Below, piece after piece: positions 1 to 5,709 of a DNA stretch of 7,421 bases; within the stretch, counting starts at the first letter, position 1, and each line of letters begins with the position of its first letter. The notes under the pieces are model-generated. The model saw only the letters and a program-made list of their open reading frames with translations. It ran no database searches and was not told where the DNA came from. The position numbers and the translations under genes were made by a program. Origin of the DNA: an uncultured beta proteobacterium (GTDB lineage Bacteria; Pseudomonadota; Gammaproteobacteria; Burkholderiales; Burkholderiaceae). The stretch covers positions 1 through 7,421 of the forward strand of contig CAIMXN010000173.1 in the NCBI GenBank assembly GCA_903845455.1, written 5' to 3'.

Positions 1-164
1 CCCACCTGGACAGCGTAAAAGCCAAAAACGTCTGCCACGATTTTGTCAAAGCACTTTTGCTCCCAAGCCAGAACATATCTTCCTGGCGGGGATTGCAGCC
101 ATTTCTCCCATGAGCTCCATGGTGGTGCTGGCGACTGAGAGGGTGGTGTTGGGGTTGGTATCAT
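1..164 (-). CDS. Class I SAM-dependent methyltransferase, N-terminal part (runs off the window start)
   Basis: The minus strand is open from an ATG at 164-162 to the window edge, giving 54 codons. The start is Pro/Ser-rich (residues 2-15). A Trp-rich stretch follows (W16, W19, W22), then S25-P-P-G-R-Y30 and A33-W34-E35-Q36, then F39-D-K-I-V-A-D45 and a V-F-G-F-Y segment. This pattern is what I recall from the methyltransferase encoded divergently from gloB in proteobacteria (YafS-like, methyltransferase-11 type). The SAM-binding core would lie beyond the window, so the substrate cannot be inferred. No in-frame start codon lies upstream within the neighbouring codons, and no good Shine-Dalgarno sequence precedes the ATG; its untranslated leader would have to lie inside gloB. 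The family call rests on the N-terminal signature and the gloB neighbourhood only. Confidence 0.7.
   Translation of the reverse strand, partial: MIPTPTPPSQSPAPPWSSWEKWLQSPPGRYVLAWEQKCFDKIVADVFGFYAVQV
135..164 (+). promoter_or_regulatory. Candidate gloB promoter with extended -10
   Basis: TATCAT at 159-164 matches the sigma70 -10 consensus at 5 of 6 positions and is preceded by TG at 156-157 (extended -10). CTGAGA at 135-140 matches the -35 consensus at 4 of 6 positions, with an 18-base spacer. Transcription would begin about 7 bases after the -10, close to 171, which is the A of the gloB ATG. The -10 covers the start codon of the divergent methyltransferase gene. Prediction by eye only. Confidence 0.4.
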
Positions 165-170
165 CGGTCT

Positions 171-980
171 ATGGTGAAGAATACTTTATTGCAAGTTTGG
201 CCGATACCGGCCTTTGATGACAACTACATCTGGTGTATCCATGATGGTGAGTCTGCTTTAGTAGTCGATCCAGGGGATGCTGTACCAGTGCTGCGCTATT
301 TGGATGAGCAAAAATTGACCTTAAAGGGAATTTTGGTTACCCATCACCATCCTGACCATACGGGTGGTATTTTGAAAATATTGCAGTCGCTTAAGGTAGC
401 TATTCCTGTGTATGGTCCAGCAGCGATTGCTATTCCAGGTCGCACGGAAGGCGTCATGGAGGGTGACAAAATCGACATTGCTGCTCCCAGATTAAGCCTC
501 AAAGTGTTTGAGGTTCCAGGACACACTTTGACTCATATAGCCTACTTTGCCAATATGCAGTCTAATGTTTTAGAGCCGATGTTGTTCTGCGGTGATACCT
601 TATTTGCATCGGGTTGTGGGCGATTATTTGAAGGTACCCCAACCCAGATGAGTGAGTCTTTAGGGAAATTTGCAGTGCTACCAAAAAATACCTTGGTCTA
701 TTGCACCCATGAATACACCCTGTCCAACATTCGTTTTGCTTTGGCAGTCGAGCCTAATAATGCCAACTTACTTGCTTGGGCGCAAAGAGCGCAAGAGTTA
801 CGTGATCAGCATCTGCCAACCGTGCCAACCACGATTGGCCAAGAACTTCAGGTCAATCCTTTTATGCGTTGTGATAGCAAGGAGGTTCTGGAATCCGCTT
901 TAAGAATTTCTGGTGAAACTGCTTTGCTAACCCCCCCGCATGTGCTGGCAGTCATTCGTGCGTGGAAAGATCGCTTCTGA
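171..980 (+). CDS. gloB: Hydroxyacylglutathione hydrolase (glyoxalase II)
   Basis: Cytoplasmic metallo-beta-lactamase-fold enzyme that hydrolyses S-D-lactoylglutathione to D-lactate and glutathione, the second step of methylglyoxal detoxification. The 269-residue protein has the full ligand set for a binuclear metal centre: T57-H-H-H-P-D-H63 (H58, H60, D62, H63), G117-H118-T, D142 in C-G-D-T-L-F, and H180 in T-H-E-Y-T. The family signatures I-P-A-F-D-D-N-Y-I-W (12-21), V-D-P-G-D (32-36), G-C-G-R-L-F-E-G (148-155) and the C-terminal W-K-D-R-F are present. Length is close to the E. coli enzyme (about 250), with a slightly longer N-terminus. The start is uncertain: ATG 171, GTG 174 and TTG 189 are all in frame, and ATG 171 lacks a clear Shine-Dalgarno sequence. 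A run of seven C at 931-937 does not break the frame. It overlaps mltD by one base (TGATG). Confidence 0.96.
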   Translation: MVKNTLLQVWPIPAFDDNYIWCIHDGESALVVDPGDAVPVLRYLDEQKLTLKGILVTHHHPDHTGGILKILQSLKVAIPVYGPAAIAIPGRTEGVMEGDKIDIAAPRLSLKVFEVPGHTLTHIAYFANMQSNVLEPMLFCGDTLFASGCGRLFEGTPTQMSESLGKFAVLPKNTLVYCTHEYTLSNIRFALAVEPNNANLLAWAQRAQELRDQHLPTVPTTIGQELQVNPFMRCDSKEVLESALRISGETALLTPPHVLAVIRAWKDRF

Positions 981-2365
981 TGTTGTGGAGATATGCGGCA
1001 ATCTTGATGATTGCTGTGTTATCTGGTTGCGCTAGCACTGGCGATTGGTCATCCGACACCCCGACCAAAACCAATCCCCGCGCTAGTAAGGCGCCACGCG
1101 TCAATTTAGACAATCAGTCTGTCAGCAAGGTCTATGCGCCATCCAGTAATTTGTGGCTGCGGATTCGGGATGGCTTTCAGATGGAGCCCATGAACTCACC
1201 GCTAGAGATAGAGCAGATTCGCTCGCTCAGTGCGAAGCCTGATTATGTGAATCGCTCGATGACGCGCTCATCGCGTTATCTCTTCTATATTGTCCAAGAG
1301 GTTAATACCCGAAATATGCCGACGGAGATTGCCTTACTACCATTTGTAGAAAGTGCTTTTGTTCCTCAAGCAAAGTCAAGCGCTAAAGCAATGGGTCTTT
1401 GGCAGTTCATGCCAGCCACTGGTAAAGATTTTCAGTTAACCCAAAATGTCTTCAGAGACGAGCGGCGTGATGTATTGCAGTCTACCGACGCAGCGCTAGA
1501 CTATTTGCAGCGACTCAATAATCAGTTTGGTAGTTGGGAGCTTGCCTTGGCTGCTTATAACTGGGGTGCAGGCAATATTGCTAAGGCGCAAAAAAGAAAT
1601 CTTGCTGCTGGCTTGCCAACGGATTATGAGAGCCTGAAATTACCAAAGGAAACGCGCAACTATGTTCCCAAGTTAATGGCCTATCGTCAGATTATTTTAG
1701 ATCCCCAAGCTTATGGCATCGTTCTACCTGATTTGGAAAATCACCCGTACTTTGTAGCGGTTGATGTGAATAATGATATTGATGTTGCCTTAGTCACCAA
1801 GTTAGCTGAGATACCACTGGATGAATTTCAGATTCTCAACCCATCATTTAATAAGCCGGTGATCTTAGCCGCTGCCGGCCAGCAGATCTTATTACCATTC
1901 GGCCACGCAGAAGTGTTCCAAGAGAGTCTGAAGAACTACACCAAGCCACTGTCATCGTGGACGGCGGTTCAAGTGAGTAAAACAGCGGCAGTCGATCAGG
2001 TGGCGAAAACTTTGGGGGTAGACGTTGATACTTTGCGGGAAATCAACGGTATTCCAAAGGGGATGCGCATTCGGGCTGGCTCAACTGTGATCATTCCAAA
2101 AACAGCGCATCGTTCAGGAGATGTATCTGTGGCGCTTGCTGACAATGCTAGCTTAAGTCTTGAGAAACCTCAGCCACTGCCCAAAAAATGTGCAAAAGGG
2201 ACTAATTGCTCACCTGCAAAATCTGCCAAGAGCGGAACTAAGGGTAATTCTTCTCCCAAAAATGCTGCATCTCAGCATAAATCCGCATCGACAGGACTTG
2301 CAAAATCTGCGAAAAATGATTCTGTTAAGACCTCTACTAGTAAAGGGGTCAGCAAAATTCAGTAA
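980..2365 (+). CDS. mltD: Membrane-bound lytic murein transglycosylase D (lipoprotein)
   Basis: Peptidoglycan-cleaving lytic transglycosylase, expected to be anchored by lipid to the inner face of the outer membrane. The 461-residue product begins with a short hydrophobic signal peptide and a lipobox L14-S-G-C17; residue +2 is Ala, compatible with outer-membrane sorting. The SLT domain holds the catalytic Glu124 in F-V-E-S-A-F, then G139-L-W-Q-F-M-P-A-T-G148 and A192-Y-N-W-G-A-G-N199. A LysM-like segment lies at about 327-374 (L-R-E-I-N-G, then V-I-I-P), with a weaker one at about 257-307. The last ~65 residues form a Lys/Ser/Ala-rich low-complexity tail with two Cys (404, 410). I chose ATG 980 over the in-frame GTG 962: it yields a standard short signal peptide, overlaps the gloB stop as TGATG, and has GGAAAG at 964-969. 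It is probably translationally coupled to gloB. Confidence 0.93.
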   Translation: MLWRYAAILMIAVLSGCASTGDWSSDTPTKTNPRASKAPRVNLDNQSVSKVYAPSSNLWLRIRDGFQMEPMNSPLEIEQIRSLSAKPDYVNRSMTRSSRYLFYIVQEVNTRNMPTEIALLPFVESAFVPQAKSSAKAMGLWQFMPATGKDFQLTQNVFRDERRDVLQSTDAALDYLQRLNNQFGSWELALAAYNWGAGNIAKAQKRNLAAGLPTDYESLKLPKETRNYVPKLMAYRQIILDPQAYGIVLPDLENHPYFVAVDVNNDIDVALVTKLAEIPLDEFQILNPSFNKPVILAAAGQQILLPFGHAEVFQESLKNYTKPLSSWTAVQVSKTAAVDQVAKTLGVDVDTLREINGIPKGMRIRAGSTVIIPKTAHRSGDVSVALADNASLSLEKPQPLPKKCAKGTNCSPAKSAKSGTKGNSSPKNAASQHKSASTGLAKSAKNDSVKTSTSKGVSKIQ

Positions 2366-2389
2366 CTTCACTTCATTATTAGGTTGATC

Positions 2390-4273
2390 ATGTCCTATAA
2401 ATCAGAACACGAACGCTCCATTAAAGACCCAGACGGCTTCTGGGGAGAGCAGGCAAAACTCATTCATTGGGAAAAGCCATTCAACAAAGTTCTGAATTAC
2501 GACAATCCTCCTTTTGCAAAATGGTTTGAAGGTGGGCTCACTAATCTTTGCTACAACGCGGTGGATCGCCACCTCAAAGATCGCCCAAATCAACTTGCCT
2601 TAGTAGCGGTTTCAACAGAAACCAATATTGAAAAAACCTATACCTTTAAAGAGCTCTACGAAGAAGTAAATCGTATGGCAGCAATTTACAAAGCAAATGG
2701 TGTTCAAAAAGGTGATCGTGTCTTAATTTACATGCCCATGATTGCCGAGGCGTGCTTTGCTATGTTGGCCTGTGCACGGATTGGCGCTATTCACTCGGTG
2801 GTATTTGGTGGTTTTGCTTCACATAGTTTGGCATCGCGTATTGATGATGCCAAACCGAAGATGATTGTGACTGCAGAAGCAGGGGCGCGTGGCGGTAAAG
2901 CTGTTCCCTACAAACCGTTGCTTGATGAAGCTATTACATTAGCAAGCTATAAGCCAGAAAAAGTATTGATTGTGAATCGAGGCTTAACTGCGTTCACTAT
3001 GGTCGCAGGGCGTGACTTAGATTATGCAACTGAGCGTCAAATATATTTGAACGATATCGTGCCAGTTGAGTGGGTTGATGCAACCCACAGCTCTTACATT
3101 TTGTATACCTCAGGCACAACGGGTAAACCTAAAGGTGTGCAACGTGATACAGGTGGATATGCTGTTGCCTTAGCGGCCACCATGAACCATATTTTTTGTG
3201 GCAAGCCTGGCGAAACTATGTTCTGTACTTCAGACATTGGTTGGGTGGTGGGTCACAGTTACATCATTTATGCGCCATTACTCAATGGTATGGCAACCAT
3301 CCTGTATGAAGGTACGCCACTGCGTCCTGATGCTGGTATTTGGTGGCAGTTAGTTGAAAAATATAAAGTCTCAGTGATGTTCTCTGCGCCGACAGCGGTA
3401 CGCGTGCTCAAGAAACACGATCCGGCATTCTTGACCAAATACGACCTGTCTAGTTTGAATGCTTTGTTCTTAGCTGGCGAGCCCTTGGATGAGCCCACTG
3501 CAACCTGGATCCATGGTGCGATCAATAAGCCGATTGTGGATAACTACTGGCAAACAGAAACAGGCTGGCCAATGCTAGCCATTCAGCGGGGCGTCGAGGT
3601 AATGCCGCATAAGTTTGGCTCACCTGGTGTGCCATCCTTTGGTTACAACATGAAACTCTTGGATGATGCGACCACAGAAGAGTTGGGACCAGATCGGAAG
3701 GGTGTGATTGCGATTGAAGGCCCATTGCCTCCAGGTTGTATGCAAACGATTTGGGGCGATGACAAGCGCTTTGTCAGCACCTACTGGGAAACTATTCCTG
3801 GAAAGATCATCTACTCCACCTTTGACTGGGGCATTAAAGATAAAGATGGCTACTTCTTCATCTTAGGCCGCACTGATGACGTGATCAACGTTGCTGGTCA
3901 CCGCTTGGGCACTCGTGAAATTGAGGAAAGTATCTCTGGTCATCCGAATGTCTCTGAAGTGGCTGTCGTTGGTATCGAAGACAAACTCAAAGGACAGGCT
4001 GCAATTGCTTTTGTGATTCCGAAGGACGCCTCTAATGCAGTCAATCTGGAAGCAGAGTGCATGAAGACTGTTGATACAACCTTGGGCGCCATTGCTCGTC
4101 CTAGCCGTGTATACATCGTGACGGCTTTACCAAAGACTCGCTCGGGCAAGATTGTGCGTCGCTCCCTCCAAGCAGTTGCCGAAGGGCGCGATCCTGGCGA
4201 CATTAGCACTATGGAAGACCACAGTGTTTTAGCGCACATTAAGACCATCATTGAACAGAGCGCTAAGGCTTAA
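2390..4273 (+). CDS. prpE: Propionate-CoA ligase (propionyl-CoA synthetase)
   Basis: Cytoplasmic AMP-forming acyl-CoA synthetase that activates propionate with ATP and CoA to propionyl-CoA, the entry step of the methylcitrate route. The 627-residue protein carries an N-terminal acetyl-CoA-synthetase-type segment (F-W-G-E-Q, N-P-P-F-A-K-W-F), the P-loop-like Y239-T-S-G-T-T-G-K-P-K-G249 followed by V-Q-R-D-T-G-G-Y, the N-Y-W-Q-T-E-T-G-W motif, the hinge G493-R-T-D-D497 with V-I-N-V-A-G-H-R-L, and K587 in R-S-G-K-I-V-R-R, the lysine that is catalytic and acetylation-controlled in this family. V-Q-R-D-T-G-G and the ~630-residue length favour PrpE over acetyl-CoA synthetase. I start at ATG 2390, with AGG 2381-2383 six bases upstream; an in-frame TTG at 2384 is less likely. 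It follows mltD by 24 bases without a visible terminator, so it is likely co-transcribed. No prpB, prpC or prpD is in view. Confidence 0.93.
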   Translation: MSYKSEHERSIKDPDGFWGEQAKLIHWEKPFNKVLNYDNPPFAKWFEGGLTNLCYNAVDRHLKDRPNQLALVAVSTETNIEKTYTFKELYEEVNRMAAIYKANGVQKGDRVLIYMPMIAEACFAMLACARIGAIHSVVFGGFASHSLASRIDDAKPKMIVTAEAGARGGKAVPYKPLLDEAITLASYKPEKVLIVNRGLTAFTMVAGRDLDYATERQIYLNDIVPVEWVDATHSSYILYTSGTTGKPKGVQRDTGGYAVALAATMNHIFCGKPGETMFCTSDIGWVVGHSYIIYAPLLNGMATILYEGTPLRPDAGIWWQLVEKYKVSVMFSAPTAVRVLKKHDPAFLTKYDLSSLNALFLAGEPLDEPTATWIHGAINKPIVDNYWQTETGWPMLAIQRGVEVMPHKFGSPGVPSFGYNMKLLDDATTEELGPDRKGVIAIEGPLPPGCMQTIWGDDKRFVSTYWETIPGKIIYSTFDWGIKDKDGYFFILGRTDDVINVAGHRLGTREIEESISGHPNVSEVAVVGIEDKLKGQAAIAFVIPKDASNAVNLEAECMKTVDTTLGAIARPSRVYIVTALPKTRSGKIVRRSLQAVAEGRDPGDISTMEDHSVLAHIKTIIEQSAKA

Positions 4274-4324
4274 AAAATAAGCGAATACACTCCCCCAACC
4301 ATAGGGCTGAGGGAGGCATTTATC
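4268..4324 (+). terminator. Terminator-like hairpins after prpE
   Basis: CTCCC (4290-4294) pairs with GGGAG (4311-4315). The stem continues inward as CA/TG and CC/GG with two single mismatches and closes on an ATAG loop, giving nine pairs. The downstream tail GCATTTAT is only weakly T-rich, so termination on the plus strand may be modest. Just before it, over the prpE stop codon, GCTTA-AAAAA-TAAGC (4268-4282) forms a small AT-rich hairpin. The A-run there would serve as a U-tract for transcription coming from the other side. Confidence 0.45.
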
Positions 4325-4370
4325 GCCAGAGCACCATTGGCTGGGGACCCAAGGGTTTACGAGACAAAAC

Positions 4371-4379
4371 TGGTATGAT
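4371..4379 (+). promoter_or_regulatory. Candidate carAB promoter, extended -10 (TGGTATGAT)
   Basis: TATGAT at 4374-4379 matches the -10 consensus at 5 of 6 positions and is preceded by TG plus one base, an extended -10. No convincing -35 element sits 15-18 bases upstream (that stretch is AAGGGTTT), so the extended -10 would have to compensate. A start near 4386 would give a leader of about 115 bases before carA. Prediction by eye. Confidence 0.4.
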
Positions 4380-4409
4380 TGCAAGGTTCGAAACTTAATA
4401 AATACCCTA

Positions 4410-4475
4410 GCGCTTAAAGACACTCACCACCCGCACAAACAGCCTCGGGTTAGTCTTTTTGAGGGTTTTGAGCGT
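4410..4475 (+). promoter_or_regulatory. Foldable carAB leader, possible attenuator or structured RNA
   Basis: An outer helix pairs 4410-4419 with 4466-4475: ten contiguous pairs, three of them G-U. Inside it, ACCCG (4429-4433) pairs perfectly with CGGGT (4446-4450) around a 12-base loop, followed three bases later by TCTTTTT (4454-4460), which resembles a weak intrinsic terminator. CCTC (4443-4446) can instead pair with GAGG (4461-4464); the two helices share base 4446 and would interfere, as in a terminator/antiterminator pair. The 5-bp stem is short for a terminator, so an alternative is a structured leader without termination. No ligand or regulator can be named from the sequence. Confidence 0.35.
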
Positions 4476-4492
4476 CGGATGGAGCAGGGACT

Positions 4493-4504
4493 GGAGATGG
4501 TTTG
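4493..4504 (+). promoter_or_regulatory. carA ribosome binding site and TTG start
   Basis: GGAG at 4493-4496 lies five bases before TTG 4502-4504. The reading frame upstream of this TTG has no ATG or GTG before a TGA at 4469-4471, so carA cannot start with ATG further upstream. Later in-frame candidates are TTG 4511, GTG 4535 and TTG 4538, but they lack this spacing and would trim the conserved N-terminus. Confidence 0.65.
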
Positions 4505-5707
4505 TCACCCTTGCTTCCTTCTTTTCCCCCCGCCGTGTTGGCTCTAGCCGACGGCACATTATTTCCTGGTTTTAGCATTGGTGCCCCTGGGCAAACTGCA
4601 GGCGAAGTCGTTTTCAATACCGCGCTGACTGGTTACCAAGAGATCATTACTGATCCTAGTTATTCCCGCCAAATTGTTACTTTGACCTATCCCCACATCG
4701 GTAATGTCGGTGTTAATTCCCAAGATGCCGAGTCAGAGCAAATTCATGCAGCTGGCTTGGTGGTTAAAGACCTACCGCGTCGAGTATCTAACTTCCGCTC
4801 TGAAGCCAGTCTAGATGACTATCTCACTAAAGCAGGGGTAGTTGGTATTTCTGGCATTGATACGCGCAAACTCACCCGTATCCTGCGTGATAAAGGGGCT
4901 CAGTCTGGTGCAGTTGTCGCTGGCAAATTGGGGGACGATATCGAGCCTCTGGCTAAAAAGGCTTTAGAGCTGGCCAAGTCTTTTCCTGGCATGGCTGGTT
5001 TAGATTTGGCTAAGGTTGTTACTACCAAGATGGCATACGAGTGGCGCGAAGCCGAATGGGAACTGCATGGCGCCGACGACAAGCCTGCCTATAAAACTTT
5101 GGATACTAGTAAGCCCCTTAAAAAAGTTGTTGCTTATGACTTTGGTGTGAAACGCAATATCTTGCGCATGCTCACAGAGCGGGGCTGTCAACTCACCGTG
5201 GTGCCTGCCCAAACGAGTGCTGCGGAGGTTTTAGCAATGAACCCTGATGGGGTATTTTTCTCAAATGGCCCTGGAGATCCTGGTCCTTGTGATTATGCGA
5301 TTGCTGCCGCAAAAGAGATTATTGAAAAGGGTGTACCCACCTTTGGTATTTGCCTTGGTCACCAAATCATGGGCTTGGCCGCTGGTGCCAAAACCTTGAA
5401 GATGAAGTTTGGTCACCATGGTGCCAACCATCCTGTAAAAGATTTGGATACTGGGCGCGTAGCGATTACCTCGCAGAATCACGGCTTTGCTGTAGATGTC
5501 AATACCTTGCCTGACAACATTCGTGTCACGCATGTTTCATTATTTGATGGATCATTGCAAGGCCTGGCCTGGAAAGATAAGCCTGCATTGTGTTTTCAAG
5601 GTCATCCAGAGGCTTCGCCTGGCCCGCATGACATTGCGTATTTATTTGATCGTTTTGTGGAGTTGATGAGTGCCCCCCAGAATATTAGTAACCAGGGAGG
5701 CAAATAA
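4502..5707 (+). CDS. carA: Carbamoyl-phosphate synthase small (glutaminase) subunit
   Basis: Class I glutamine amidotransferase subunit that hydrolyses glutamine and passes ammonia to CarB for carbamoyl phosphate synthesis, feeding pyrimidine and arginine synthesis. The 401-residue product has the CarA N-terminal domain (G-E-V-V-F-N-T-A-L-T-G-Y-Q-E-I, then D-P-S-Y near 52-55, and S-G-I-D-T-R-K-L-T-R) and a GATase domain from about residue 209. The GATase domain carries S254-N-G-P-G-D-P260, the nucleophile C284 in G-I-C-L-G-H-Q, the S-Q-N-H-G-F segment around N326, and H368 with E370 in G-H-P-E-A-S-P-G. The triad C284-H368-E370 is complete and sits 15 residues later than in E. coli CarA (C269, H353, E355, from memory), consistent with a slightly longer N-terminus. 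The likely start is TTG. E. coli carA is also known to initiate at UUG. The stop overlaps carB as TAATG. Confidence 0.96.
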   Translation: MSPLLPSFPPAVLALADGTLFPGFSIGAPGQTAGEVVFNTALTGYQEIITDPSYSRQIVTLTYPHIGNVGVNSQDAESEQIHAAGLVVKDLPRRVSNFRSEASLDDYLTKAGVVGISGIDTRKLTRILRDKGAQSGAVVAGKLGDDIEPLAKKALELAKSFPGMAGLDLAKVVTTKMAYEWREAEWELHGADDKPAYKTLDTSKPLKKVVAYDFGVKRNILRMLTERGCQLTVVPAQTSAAEVLAMNPDGVFFSNGPGDPGPCDYAIAAAKEIIEKGVPTFGICLGHQIMGLAAGAKTLKMKFGHHGANHPVKDLDTGRVAITSQNHGFAVDVNTLPDNIRVTHVSLFDGSLQGLAWKDKPALCFQGHPEASPGPHDIAYLFDRFVELMSAPQNISNQGGK

Positions 5708-5709
5708 TG
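5695..5709 (+). promoter_or_regulatory. Strong carB ribosome binding site with TAATG coupling
   Basis: GGGAGG at 5695-5700 sits six bases before ATG 5707-5709, and that ATG shares its A with the carA stop TAA (5705-5707). This is the strongest Shine-Dalgarno sequence in the window. Together with the overlap it suggests translational coupling that keeps the two subunits in step. Confidence 0.8.

Noticed and set aside
931..937. Run of seven C in gloB as a phase-variation or frameshift site
   Set aside because: The frame is intact through the conserved C-terminus. The tract is short, and a housekeeping detoxification gene is an unlikely phase-variable target.
962..979. GTG 962 as the mltD start
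   Set aside because: It would add six residues with a charged Glu-Arg ahead of the signal peptide. ATG 980 gives a standard lipoprotein signal and a TGATG overlap with gloB.
2160..2387. 75-codon plus-strand frame at the end of mltD
   Set aside because: It is an alternative frame of the low-complexity mltD tail with no ribosome binding site or conserved motif.
3940..4251. 103-codon open frame on the minus strand
   Set aside because: It is antisense to the conserved C-terminal domain of prpE and has no recognisable features.
4381..4390. UTP-sensitive reiterative initiation as reported for E. coli carAB
   Set aside because: The predicted start region (GCAAGGTTCG) has only two T in a row, too few to support slippage by eye.
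4385..4392. GGTTCGAA resembling a tRNA T-loop
   Set aside because: The flanking bases do not form a T-stem, and no acceptor stem or anticodon arm can be drawn around it.
4375..4398. Short leader peptide M-I-A-R-F-E-T before carA
   Set aside because: Its ATG lies within the predicted -10, so it would not be on the transcript. It has no Shine-Dalgarno sequence and no run of Arg or other regulatory codons.
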